Shown here in pieces: positions 1 through 6,681 of a stretch of DNA of 10,321 bases. A model generated the notes under the pieces. That model was given only the letters and a program-made list of their open reading frames with translations. It was not told where the DNA came from and did no database searches. This DNA comes from Solirubrobacterales bacterium. Lineage in GTDB: Bacteria; Actinomycetota; Thermoleophilia; Solirubrobacterales; Solirubrobacteraceae. The stretch's first letter is position 1. Every line of letters begins with the position of its first letter. The DNA lies in NCBI GenBank assembly GCA_025963955.1, contig JAOPZU010000193.1:1-10321 (forward strand), read 5' to 3'. The position numbers were made by a program, and so were the translations under genes.

Positions 1-1053
1 GCGGCCGCGCTCGGCGGGCTCGCCGTGCTGTCGGACCTGCGCACCGGCCTGCCGTCCTCCGCCGACGAGAAGAACGGCGCCGACGGCGCCGCGGCCTTCC
101 GCTTCGGCAACGGGGAGGACGTCATCGCCACCGTCGTCGCCGAGGCCTCCAGCACCGCGGAGTTCCTCGACCGCTGGCGCGTGCCGGGCGAGCAGGCCAG
201 CCGGTCCTGGGAGGAGCGCTTCGGCCTCCAGATCTACACGCCGCTCATCGCGGACACCGTGACGCGCGTGCTCGCCGAGGCCGGCCTCGAGCAGGCCGAC
301 CACGTGATCGTCTCCTCCCCGCACGCCCGCACCGCGGCGGCCACCGTGAAGCGCCACGCCGGCCGCGTCCCGTCCGCCGAGGGCGGCCTGGGCTACGCCG
401 GCGCCGCCGACGCCGGGCTGAAGCTCGCCTCGGTGCTCGACCGCGCCGGCCCGGGGGAGAGCATCCTGCTGATCTCCGCCGCCGACGGCTGCGACGCGCT
501 CGTGCTGCGCACGACCGACGCGCTGCCGGCGCGCCGCGCCGCGCTTCCCGTCCTGCCGCAGCTCCAGGGCGGCCGCGACGTCCTCTACGCCACCTACCTC
601 ACCTGGCGCGGGCTGCTCGACCGCGAGCCGCCGCGCCGCCCCGAGCCCGACCGGCCCGCCGGCCCGCCGTCCGCCCGCAGCGAGGCCTGGAAGTTCGCGC
701 TCGTCGGGTCCCGGTGCACGAACTGCGACTTCGTCTCGCTGCCGCCGCTGCGCGTCTGCAAGAGCTGCCACCACATCGACGAGATGCAGCCCATCACGCT
801 GTCGCAGGCGCAGGGCACCGTGGCGACCTTCACGGTCGACCGCCTGGCCTTCTCGCCCTCGCCGCCGATGATCAACGCCGTCGTGGACTTCGACGGCGGC
901 GGCCGGTACACGCTGGAGGTCGCCGACGCCTCGCCCGCAGAGGTCGAGATCGGCACCCGCGTGCAGATGTCCTTCCGGCGGCTGTACACCGTCGAGGGGA
1001 TCCACAACTACTTCTGGAAGGCGACCGTCGTCCCGGCCGCCGAGGGGGACTGA
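1..1053 (+). CDS. HMG-CoA synthase-like / DUF35 (zinc ribbon-OB fold) fusion protein, 5'-truncated
   Basis: The reading frame is open from base 1, so the start and the nucleophilic-Cys half lie outside the window; 350 codons are present. Numbering from the GTG at 25, residues 1-190 resemble the C-terminal half of an HMG-CoA-synthase/KAS-III-type thiolase fold: an NGADGAAAF strand near 18-25 and SPHARTAAATVKR at 98-110, where H100 sits like the catalytic His of the HQPN segment of HMG-CoA synthases. After a Pro/Arg-rich linker (about 200-220) comes DUF35: a rubredoxin-like zinc ribbon, C231-x2-C234 and C245-x2-C248, then an OB fold to the end. In archaea a separate DUF35 protein bridges thiolase and HMG-CoA synthase; in actinobacterial sterol catabolism a DUF35 domain partners an SCP-x-type aldolase. 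Here it is fused and sits 6 bp before a thiolase gene, so a shared complex is inferred. The exact reaction is unknown. Confidence 0.85.
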   Translation, partial: AAALGGLAVLSDLRTGLPSSADEKNGADGAAAFRFGNGEDVIATVVAEASSTAEFLDRWRVPGEQASRSWEERFGLQIYTPLIADTVTRVLAEAGLEQADHVIVSSPHARTAAATVKRHAGRVPSAEGGLGYAGAADAGLKLASVLDRAGPGESILLISAADGCDALVLRTTDALPARRAALPVLPQLQGGRDVLYATYLTWRGLLDREPPRRPEPDRPAGPPSARSEAWKFALVGSRCTNCDFVSLPPLRVCKSCHHIDEMQPITLSQAQGTVATFTVDRLAFSPSPPMINAVVDFDGGGRYTLEVADASPAEVEIGTRVQMSFRRLYTVEGIHNYFWKATVVPAAEGD

Positions 1054-1059
1054 CACACC

Positions 1060-2253
1060 ATGGCCAGCAACGGGATCCGCGACAAGGTCGCGATCGTCGG
1101 GATGGGGTGCACGCCGTTCGGCGAGCACTGGGACCGCTCCGCCGACGACCTGCTCGTCGACGCGATCAAGGAGTGCTTCGCCACCACGCCCGGATTGAAG
1201 CTCGAGGACGTCGACGCCTTCTGGCTCGGGACGATGAACTCCGGCCAGTCCGGGGCCGTTCTCTCGCGCCCCCTGGCGCTGGACTACAAGCCCGTCACGC
1301 GCGTGGAGAACATGTGCGCGACGGGCAGCGAGGCGATGCGGAACGCCGCCTACGCCGTCGCCTCCGGCGCCTACGACGTCGTCATGGCCGTGGGCGTCGA
1401 GAAGCTGAAGGACACCGGCTACAGCGGCCTGGTCCGCTCGAACGTCGCGGGGGACGGCACGGCGCCGGAGAACACGCTGACCGCCCCCGCCGCGTTCTCC
1501 CTCTTGGATCCCGCCTACTGCAAGAAGTACGGGGTCGACCCGCAGGACATGCGCGACGCGATGACCCACATCGCCTGGAAGAACCACCACAACGGCGCGT
1601 TGAACTCGCGGGCGCAGTTCCAGAAGGAGGTCTCCAAGGAGAAGATCGCGGCCTCGCCACTGGTCGCCGGGCGCCTGGGGATCTTCGACTGCTCTGGGGT
1701 CTCCGACGGGGCCGCCTGCGCGCTGATCGTCCGCGCCGAGGACGCCCACCGGTACACGGACACGCCGATGTTCGTCAAGGCGCTCGCGCTCGCCGCGGGC
1801 CCCGCGAACGGCCCGATGGACCCCGGCTACGACTACACCACGTTCGAGGAGGTCGTCCGGTCGAGCGCCGACGCCTACCAGCAGGCCGGCATCACGGACC
1901 CGCGCACGCAGATCGACCTCGCCGAGGTGCACGACTGCTTCACGCCGACCGAGCTCGTCCTGATGGAGGACATGGGGTTCTCCGAGCGGGGCGAGGCCTG
2001 GAAGGACGTGCTCGACGGCGCCTTCGACCTGGACGGCCGCCTGTCCGTCAACCCCGACGGCGGCCTGAAGTCCTTCGGTCATCCCGTCGGCGCCAGCGGC
2101 CTGCGGATGCTCTTCGAGAACTGGCAGCAGTTCCGCGGCGAGGCGGGCGAGCGCCAGCTGAAGGACCCGAAGCTCGGCCTCACGCACAACCTCGGGGGCC
2201 GGCCCGGCACCTGCGTCTCCTTCGTCTCGATCGTGGGGTCGGAGCGTGACTGA
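1060..2253 (+). CDS. Thiolase-family protein (acetyl-CoA acetyltransferase / SCP-x lipid-transfer type)
   Basis: The product is 397 aa, normal thiolase length. The N-terminal VAIVGMGCTPF (10-20) is typical of SCP-x-like thiolases. C86 in VENMCATGSEA is in the nucleophile position. H291 and C293 in EVHDCFTPTE, and H341 in SFGHPVGASG, match the catalytic His/Cys region, and THNLGG (375-380) is the C-terminal loop. All residues needed for thiolytic cleavage or Claisen condensation of acyl-CoA appear present. Some relatives of this subgroup act instead as retro-aldolases in steroid side-chain degradation, with a DUF35 partner; the DUF35-bearing gene directly upstream makes that a real alternative. 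The ATG at 1060 has AGGGGGA at 1043-1049, 10 bases upstream. The stop overlaps the start of the enoyl-CoA hydratase gene by 8 bp, indicating one operon. Substrate is not determinable. Confidence 0.9.
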   Translation: MASNGIRDKVAIVGMGCTPFGEHWDRSADDLLVDAIKECFATTPGLKLEDVDAFWLGTMNSGQSGAVLSRPLALDYKPVTRVENMCATGSEAMRNAAYAVASGAYDVVMAVGVEKLKDTGYSGLVRSNVAGDGTAPENTLTAPAAFSLLDPAYCKKYGVDPQDMRDAMTHIAWKNHHNGALNSRAQFQKEVSKEKIAASPLVAGRLGIFDCSGVSDGAACALIVRAEDAHRYTDTPMFVKALALAAGPANGPMDPGYDYTTFEEVVRSSADAYQQAGITDPRTQIDLAEVHDCFTPTELVLMEDMGFSERGEAWKDVLDGAFDLDGRLSVNPDGGLKSFGHPVGASGLRMLFENWQQFRGEAGERQLKDPKLGLTHNLGGRPGTCVSFVSIVGSERD

Positions 2254-3013
2254 GCGCCTGCTCGTCGAGCGCTGCGGCGCGGTCCTCGTCCTGACGCTCA
2301 ACCGGCCCGAGGTCCGCAACGCGATCGACAAGCCGCTGGCGGACGCGATCGCCGCGGCCCTCGACGAGCTCGACGCGGACGACACCCTCAGCGTCGGCGT
2401 CCTCGCCGGGAGCGGCAAGGGCTTCTGCTCGGGCATGGACCTGAAGGCGTTCGGCGAGACGGGCGAGCGTCCGTGGGCCGGCGATCGCGGCTTCGCGGGC
2501 ATCGTCCGGCGCTCCTCCGACAAGCCGCTGATCGCGGCCGTGGAGGGCTTCGCCGTCGCCGGCGGACTGGAGATCGCGCTGGCCTGCGACCTGATCGTCG
2601 CCGCCGAGGGGGCGAAGCTCGGCGTGCCCGAGGTGAAGCGCGGGCTCGTCGCCGCCGGCGGCGCGCTCCGACGCCTGCCCCGGCTGCTGCCGCACGCGCT
2701 GGCAATGGAGCTCGCGCTGACGGGCGAGCTGCTCCTCGCCGAGCGGGCCCGTGACCTCGGCCTGGTGAACCGCGTCGTCCCGGCCGGGGAGACCCTCGCG
2801 GCCGCCGTCGGCCTCGCGGAGCAGATCGCCGCGAACGGTCCCCTCGCCCTGCGCGCGACGAAGACGATCATGCGCGACCAGTACGACTGGGACGAGCAGC
2901 AGTTCTGGGAGCGGCAGGAGGAGCGGGTCGCGGCCGTCATGGCCTCCGAGGACGCCCGCGAGGGGGCCCGCGCCTTCACCGAGAAGCGCCCCGCGCAGTG
3001 GCGCGGCCGCTGA
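2246..3013 (+). CDS. Enoyl-CoA hydratase/isomerase (crotonase) family protein
   Basis: The product is 255 aa, standard for a single-domain crotonase. The NRPEVRNAI segment (19-27), the first oxyanion-hole stretch FCSGMDLKAF (60-69) and the second, GFAVAGGLEIALACD (101-115), are all visible. E109 and E129 (in GVPEV) are 20 residues apart, as are the two catalytic glutamates of rat mitochondrial hydratase, so hydratase activity (adding water to trans-2-enoyl-CoA) is likely retained. The GTG at 2246 overlaps the thiolase stop by 8 bp, with GGGG at 2234-2237 as a possible ribosome site. Position after thiolase and HMG-CoA-synthase-like genes fits beta-oxidation-like shortening of a CoA-linked side chain or ring fragment. 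The acyl substrate cannot be deduced from the sequence. Confidence 0.92.
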   Translation: MTERLLVERCGAVLVLTLNRPEVRNAIDKPLADAIAAALDELDADDTLSVGVLAGSGKGFCSGMDLKAFGETGERPWAGDRGFAGIVRRSSDKPLIAAVEGFAVAGGLEIALACDLIVAAEGAKLGVPEVKRGLVAAGGALRRLPRLLPHALAMELALTGELLLAERARDLGLVNRVVPAGETLAAAVGLAEQIAANGPLALRATKTIMRDQYDWDEQQFWERQEERVAAVMASEDAREGARAFTEKRPAQWRGR

Positions 3014-3020
3014 CTCGAAC

Positions 3021-3035
3021 ACATTGTCCAGACAG
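3021..3035. promoter_or_regulatory. Possible operator upstream of the Rieske oxygenase operon
   Basis: The 49-bp gap holds TGTC-CA-GACA (3026-3035), a short inverted repeat within ACATTGTCCAGACAG (3021-3035). It lies just upstream of the predicted -10, over the expected -35 zone, where a repressor would act. Eleven of 15 bases match 10150-10164 in the divergent promoter region near the right end. This is a TetR-style size and shape, but no regulator gene is in the window, so binding is inference. Confidence 0.35.
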
Positions 3036-3050
3036 GCCGCCCGAAACGTG

Positions 3051-3056
3051 TACGAT
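3051..3056 (+). promoter_or_regulatory. Putative -10 box (TACGAT) giving a leaderless mRNA
   Basis: TACGAT fits the actinobacterial TANNNT -10 pattern and is followed by six bases and then the ATG at 3063, so the transcript would begin at or next to the start codon. No Shine-Dalgarno sequence precedes the ATG, which agrees with leaderless translation. A clear -35 at 17-18 bp is not visible; TTGTCC at 3024-3029 is 21 bp away. Confidence 0.5.
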
Positions 3057-3062
3057 GCAGCC

Positions 3063-4319
3063 ATGACGAGTGCCGCCGCGACCATCCCGTGGGACGAGCT
3101 GATCGAGCACGATCGCGTCCACGGCTCGCTCTACACCGATCCGGACGTCTACGCGGCCGAGCTCGAGCGCATCTGGTACCGGACCTGGGTCTACGTCGGG
3201 CACGTCAGCGAGGTCCCGGAGCCGAACGACTACGTCCTGAAGTCGATCGGCCCGCAGCCCGTGATCATGTCCCGGGACAAGCAGGGCGAGATCCACCTGC
3301 TGCTGAACCGCTGCACGCACCGCGCGAACCTCGTCTGCGACGCGCCGAAGGGCAACTCCTCCGCCTTCCGCTGCCCCTACCACGGGTGGACGTTCTCCAA
3401 CACGGGCAAGCTCCTCGGCTACCCGTTCAACAGCGGCTACGCCGGGACGGCGCTGAAGTCCGAGCTCGGCCTCGGCCGCGTCCCCCGCGTGGCGAGCTAC
3501 CAGGGCTTCGTCTTCGGCTCCTTTGCGGAGGACGGCCCGACGCTGGAGGAGCACCTCGGCGCGGCCACCGACGCCTTCGACCGCCTCGTGCGCCTGTCGC
3601 CGACCGGTGAGGTCGAGCTGACCGCGGGCTGGCTGCAGCACAAGTGCAAGGCCAACTGGAAGATGCTGCTGGAGAACGAGACGGACGGCTATCACCCGCA
3701 GTTCGTCCACTCCTCCATCTTCTCCGTGGCCGCCAGCGGCATCGGCGACCTCTACGGCGAGAAGTCGACGGCCGTCTGCCGCGATCTCGGGAACGGCCAC
3801 ACCGAGAACGACCTGCGCCCCGAGTTCCGGCGCCTGGACCAGCCGCTCGGCTGGTTCGGCACCGACCCGGCGAAGGTCCCGGACTACGTCGACCAGCTGA
3901 CCGCGGTCCACGGCGAGAGGACCCGCGAGATCCTCGTGGACGGCTCGCCGCACGTCATGGTCTTCCCGAACCTCTTCATCGCGGAGATCCAGCTGTTCGT
4001 CATCCAGCCGACGGCGGTCGACGAGACCGTCCAGCACGTGACCGCCGTGCAGTACCGGGGGGCGCCGGACATGAACCGGCGCATGCTCCAGCAGACGATC
4101 GGGTCGGTCGGGCCGGCGGGCTTCCTGCTCGCGGACGACTCGGAGATGTACGAGCGCAACCAGCGCGGCGTCCAGGCGCGCAACCCGGAGTGGCTGCAGA
4201 TCAAGCGCGGCACCCACCGGGAGCGGCAGGACGAGAACGGCTTCACGGTCGGCGACGCCACCGACGAGGTGCCGCAGCGCGCGATCTGGAAGCACTACCG
4301 CTCCCTGATGGAGGCCTGA
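3063..4319 (+). CDS. Rieske non-heme iron ring-hydroxylating oxygenase, alpha (catalytic) subunit
   Basis: The product is 418 aa, a normal length. It is the catalytic subunit of a two-component dioxygenase that adds O2 to an aromatic ring to give a cis-dihydrodiol (or acts as a monooxygenase). The Rieske [2Fe-2S] ligands are C84-x-H86 and C104-x2-H107. The mononuclear iron site is D208, H211, H216 in DGYHPQFVH, with D358 or D359 in LLADDSEMYE as third ligand. Spacing is nearly identical to naphthalene dioxygenase (C81/H83/C101/H104; H208/H213/D362). The ATG at 3063 was chosen over a TTG at 3024 because it follows a leaderless-type -10 and the protein then starts at family length. The stop shares its A with the beta-subunit ATG. 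No ferredoxin or reductase gene is in the window, so electron donors must be encoded elsewhere. Substrate is unknown. Confidence 0.95.
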   Translation: MTSAAATIPWDELIEHDRVHGSLYTDPDVYAAELERIWYRTWVYVGHVSEVPEPNDYVLKSIGPQPVIMSRDKQGEIHLLLNRCTHRANLVCDAPKGNSSAFRCPYHGWTFSNTGKLLGYPFNSGYAGTALKSELGLGRVPRVASYQGFVFGSFAEDGPTLEEHLGAATDAFDRLVRLSPTGEVELTAGWLQHKCKANWKMLLENETDGYHPQFVHSSIFSVAASGIGDLYGEKSTAVCRDLGNGHTENDLRPEFRRLDQPLGWFGTDPAKVPDYVDQLTAVHGERTREILVDGSPHVMVFPNLFIAEIQLFVIQPTAVDETVQHVTAVQYRGAPDMNRRMLQQTIGSVGPAGFLLADDSEMYERNQRGVQARNPEWLQIKRGTHRERQDENGFTVGDATDEVPQRAIWKHYRSLMEA

Positions 4320-4837
4320 TGCACGGCGCCACCCCCGCCCTGGACCTCGACCTGCTGCGCGAGGTCGAGCAGTTCGTCTACCGCGAGGCCCGCTACCAGG
4401 ACGAGCTGCAGTACGACGCGTGGGAGTCCCTGTGGACCGACGACGGCGTCTACTGGGTGCCCGCGAACGGCGGGGACACCGACCCGACGAAGCAGGTGTC
4501 GATCATGTTCGACAACCGCGCGCGGATCGCGACCCGCATCAAGCAGCTGCACACGGGCAAGCGCCACTCGCAGACGCCGCCGTCGCAGCTGCGGCGATTG
4601 GTCTCCAACGTCGAGCTGCTGCCGCCGCCGGAGGGTGCGACCTTCGGCCCGGCGGGCGACGTGTACGCGGGCGCGAACTTCCTCGTCTACGAGTCCCGCG
4701 AGCGCGGCGTGACCCTGTGGGCCGGCCGCAGCGAGTACGCGCTGCGGACGACAGACGACGGGCTGCGGATGGCCTTCAAGAAGGTCACCCTCGTCGACAG
4801 CGACCGCCCGCTCTACACGCTGGCCTTCCTCATCTGA
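4319..4837 (+). CDS. Ring-hydroxylating oxygenase beta subunit (NTF2/SnoaL-like fold)
   Basis: The product is 172 aa, typical for the small structural subunit. The N-terminal helix EQFVYREARYQDELQYDAW (about 17-35) and the following LWTDDGVYWVP (38-48) are characteristic. RHSQTPPSQLRRLVSNVEL in the middle and a C-terminal LYTLAFLI strand also fit. The subunit carries no cofactor and stabilises the alpha3beta3 hexamer, sometimes shaping the substrate pocket. The ATG overlaps the alpha-subunit stop (TGATG), and the beta stop overlaps the next ATG the same way, so alpha, beta and the small protein should be made in fixed ratio by translational coupling. The presence of a beta subunit places the enzyme in the alpha-beta class rather than the alpha-only class. 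Confidence 0.93.
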   Translation: MHGATPALDLDLLREVEQFVYREARYQDELQYDAWESLWTDDGVYWVPANGGDTDPTKQVSIMFDNRARIATRIKQLHTGKRHSQTPPSQLRRLVSNVELLPPPEGATFGPAGDVYAGANFLVYESRERGVTLWAGRSEYALRTTDDGLRMAFKKVTLVDSDRPLYTLAFLI

Positions 4838-5064
4838 TGGCGGACGAGGTCGGCGAGCTCAGCTCGGAGTTCGCCTCCGTCCGCGTGCGCATCGACACGG
4901 ACGGCAACGGCCCGCGCCTGCGCGTGGAGGACCTGCGCACGGGCCACGTCGGCTTCCTCGACCCGCTCGAGCTGGAGACGCTCGCCTGGCTGCCGGAGGG
5001 CGGCCTGCACAAGCTGCTGGATCCGTCGCTGCACCGCTGGCGGGCGGAGGACCAGGAGCGGTGA
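4837..5064 (+). CDS. Small protein (75 aa) coupled to the Rieske oxygenase genes
   Basis: The start shares its A with the beta-subunit stop (TGATG), and coding GC bias continues through the frame, so this is a real gene. It has EFASVRVR (10-17), a central RVEDLRTGHVGFLDPLELE region and LAWLPEGGLHKLLD near 49-62. It is acidic, with no Cys, no signal peptide and no membrane segment. From memory, similar proteins of 65-80 aa with an FA-VRVR segment and a DP-ELE segment follow Rieske beta subunits in mycobacteria and rhodococci and are often labelled dihydrodiol dehydrogenase. That label cannot be right for this chain: it is too short for a Rossmann domain and has no nucleotide-binding motif. A role in oxygenase assembly or stability is plausible but not shown by the sequence. 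Confidence 0.8.
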   Translation: MADEVGELSSEFASVRVRIDTDGNGPRLRVEDLRTGHVGFLDPLELETLAWLPEGGLHKLLDPSLHRWRAEDQER

Positions 5065-5071
5065 TCCGCCG

Positions 5072-5716
5072 CTAGCCCGCCGACCGGCCGGCCAGCACCG
5101 AGATCGGGTCCCCGGCGTCGTCGAAGCGGGCCACCTCCCGCAGGGGCGCGAAGGCGAAAACCTCGGCGTACTCGGCCGCGGTGCGCGGCGTCCAGTGCTC
5201 CACCTCGGCCTGCTCGGAGACCGACTCGGCCAGCACGAGCAGGCCGCCGGGCCGCAGCACCCGCCGGACCTCCGCGGCCATCGTCTCGAGCTCCCCGGGC
5301 TGCAGCAGCCCGCCGAGCACCGTCAACGTCATCACCACGTCGACCTCGTCGTCGGCCAGCGGCAGCGCCTCGCCCTCGACCGAGAGGCGGAAGTCGACGT
5401 CCGGCGACGCGGGGGCGAGCGCCAGCAGCTCGGCGACGGGGTCCACCCCGATCCCCCGGCCGCCGATCAGCGCGGCGAGGTCGGCGGTGAAGCGGCCGGT
5501 GCCACACCCGAGATCGAGGACGGCGCGCTCGCTCCCGTCGAGCAGCGCCGCGATCGCCGGCAGCAGGACGGCGCGGTGGCCGTCCGTCACGGCGTCGAGG
5601 GTCGCGCCGGCGTCGTGGTCGACGTTCACGACCGCGCGCGCGCCCATGAGCTGCGCCCGGGCCTGCCAGTAGGCGTGCCCGGAGAGCCGGTCGCGGTCCC
5701 GCGCCCCGGCGCTCAC
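5072..5716 (-). CDS. Class I SAM-dependent methyltransferase (second of the cassette)
   Basis: The product is 214 aa from the GTG at 5716. SAM-binding motif I is VLDLGCGTGRF (66-76), the acidic end of beta 2 is VDP (91-93), the motif II/IV region is LADDEVDVVMTLTVL (120-134), and RVLRPGGLLVLAE (152-164) is the usual post-motif strand; this is the methyltransferase-11/25 type that acts on small molecules. The N-terminal YWQARAQLMG segment (16-25) probably covers the active site. The GTG overlaps the stop of the dioxygenase gene by 4 bp (GTGA), so translation is coupled. The stop lies 7 bp from the end of the oppositely transcribed small-protein gene at 5064. The methyl acceptor is unknown; co-expression with a 2-oxoglutarate oxygenase suggests modification of a shared small-molecule scaffold. 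Confidence 0.85.
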   Translation of the reverse strand: MSAGARDRDRLSGHAYWQARAQLMGARAVVNVDHDAGATLDAVTDGHRAVLLPAIAALLDGSERAVLDLGCGTGRFTADLAALIGGRGIGVDPVAELLALAPASPDVDFRLSVEGEALPLADDEVDVVMTLTVLGGLLQPGELETMAAEVRRVLRPGGLLVLAESVSEQAEVEHWTPRTAAEYAEVFAFAPLREVARFDDAGDPISVLAGRSAG

Positions 5717-6681
5717 GCCGAGACGATCGGGTTGAGCGGGGTGTCGATTCGGCCACCGGGCTCGGCGCCGGGCATGAAGCGCTGCCAGTCGCCGGAGACC
5801 ATCGTCGGCTCGTCGACCAGGCGCGCGCCGTCGGCGAAGTACGTCGAGGCCATGACCATCCGCGGCTGCGTCGTCGCGTTGGCGCGGGCGTAGTGGAAGC
5901 ACCAGGAGTGGTGGAAGGACATCTCGCCGAGCGCGAAGGGACTGTCGTCCACCCGGACACCGGCGGCCCGGAAGGCCTCGGCGACCCCGCGGTCGTAGGA
6001 GTCGTCCGTCGCGGAGAAGTCGGTGTCCTCCGCGAGCTTCCACGTGTTCCGGCCGGCGGCGAACGCGAGCGGGCCCATGGCCTCCGGGATCGCCTGCAGC
6101 GGCAGCCAGCTCGTCACCACGTCGGTGGAGGCGATGGGGAAGTGGTGCGCGTCGAAGTGCCACGGCGTGCGGCCGCAGCCCGGCTCCTTGGAGAGCACGT
6201 TGTCGTGGTAGAGGCGCACGTCGGTGGTGCCCAGCAGGTCGGCGGCCAGGCGGCCGAGTCGCGGCGAGAGCGCGAAGAGCCGCAGCACCTCGGAGCCCGC
6301 CTGCCACATGAGGTCCATGCTCAGGAAGCCCGAGCGGCCGGGGCCGTCGCCCGCGGCGGCCAGGCGCTCGACCTCGGCCCGAGCGGCGGCCAGGGCACCC
6401 GGGGAGACGACGGCCGGCAGCTTCACGTAGCCGTCGGCCGCGAAGCGCTCGCGCTGCTCGCCGGTCAGCGCGTACGGGGTGGCCAGCTCCTGCGCGAGGT
6501 CGGCCAGGGACGGCAGCGGGACGGTCGCCGGGGGCGGCTCCTCGACGAGCTCGGTGGGCGCGGCGTCGGAGGCGTCGGCGAGCGACAGGTACCAGTCCCA
6601 CCAGTCCTCGTTCGTCTGCTCCCACTGCTGGTCGACGCCCGACTCGCGGGCGTGCTCGGTGCTCAGGATCCGGCTTTCCAC
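5713..6681 (-). CDS. Phytanoyl-CoA dioxygenase (PhyH) family Fe(II)/2-oxoglutarate oxygenase
   Basis: The product is 322 aa from the GTG at 6681. The double-stranded beta-helix iron site is intact: H175-x-D177 in PWHFDAHHF and the distal H263 in SWCFHYARAN, followed by R274 (QPRM), the expected 2-oxoglutarate carboxylate anchor. LTGEQRERFAADGYVKLP (72-89) is the usual PhyH start, so residues 1-70 are an N-terminal extension with a Trp-rich TNEDWWDWYLSLAD (23-36) and a Pro-rich linker. The GTG is supported by GGAAGGAG at 6692-6699 (minus strand), 10 bases upstream. The gene overlaps the upstream methyltransferase by 19 bp and the downstream one by 4 bp. Bacterial PhyH proteins mostly hydroxylate or halogenate small molecules, not phytanoyl-CoA, so the family name should not be read as a substrate. 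Confidence 0.9.
   Translation of the reverse strand: MESRILSTEHARESGVDQQWEQTNEDWWDWYLSLADASDAAPTELVEEPPPATVPLPSLADLAQELATPYALTGEQRERFAADGYVKLPAVVSPGALAAARAEVERLAAAGDGPGRSGFLSMDLMWQAGSEVLRLFALSPRLGRLAADLLGTTDVRLYHDNVLSKEPGCGRTPWHFDAHHFPIASTDVVTSWLPLQAIPEAMGPLAFAAGRNTWKLAEDTDFSATDDSYDRGVAEAFRAAGVRVDDSPFALGEMSFHHSWCFHYARANATTQPRMVMASTYFADGARLVDEPTMVSGDWQRFMPGAEPGGRIDTPLNPIVSA

Noticed and set aside
714..2249. Open frame of 511 codons on + strand overlapping the fusion protein and thiolase
   Set aside because: Extremely Arg-rich shadow in another frame; both underlying genes have intact domains and proper starts and stops.
3024..3062. TTG start 13 codons upstream for the Rieske alpha subunit
   Set aside because: It would place the promoter-like TACGAT and the dyad inside the gene; the ATG at 3063 fits family length.
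3014..3062. KstR/KstR2-type cholesterol regulon operators in the promoter gaps
   Set aside because: Neither the AAC-N2-GTT nor the CAAG/CTTG type half-sites are present here or at 10135-10206, so sterol regulation is not supported by operator sequence.
2976..4295. Long minus-strand open frame (439 codons) opposite the Rieske alpha subunit
   Set aside because: Long antisense frames are expected opposite strongly GC3-biased genes; the translation is Arg/Val/Asp/Ala-rich without a recognisable motif, while the + strand has full Rieske motifs.
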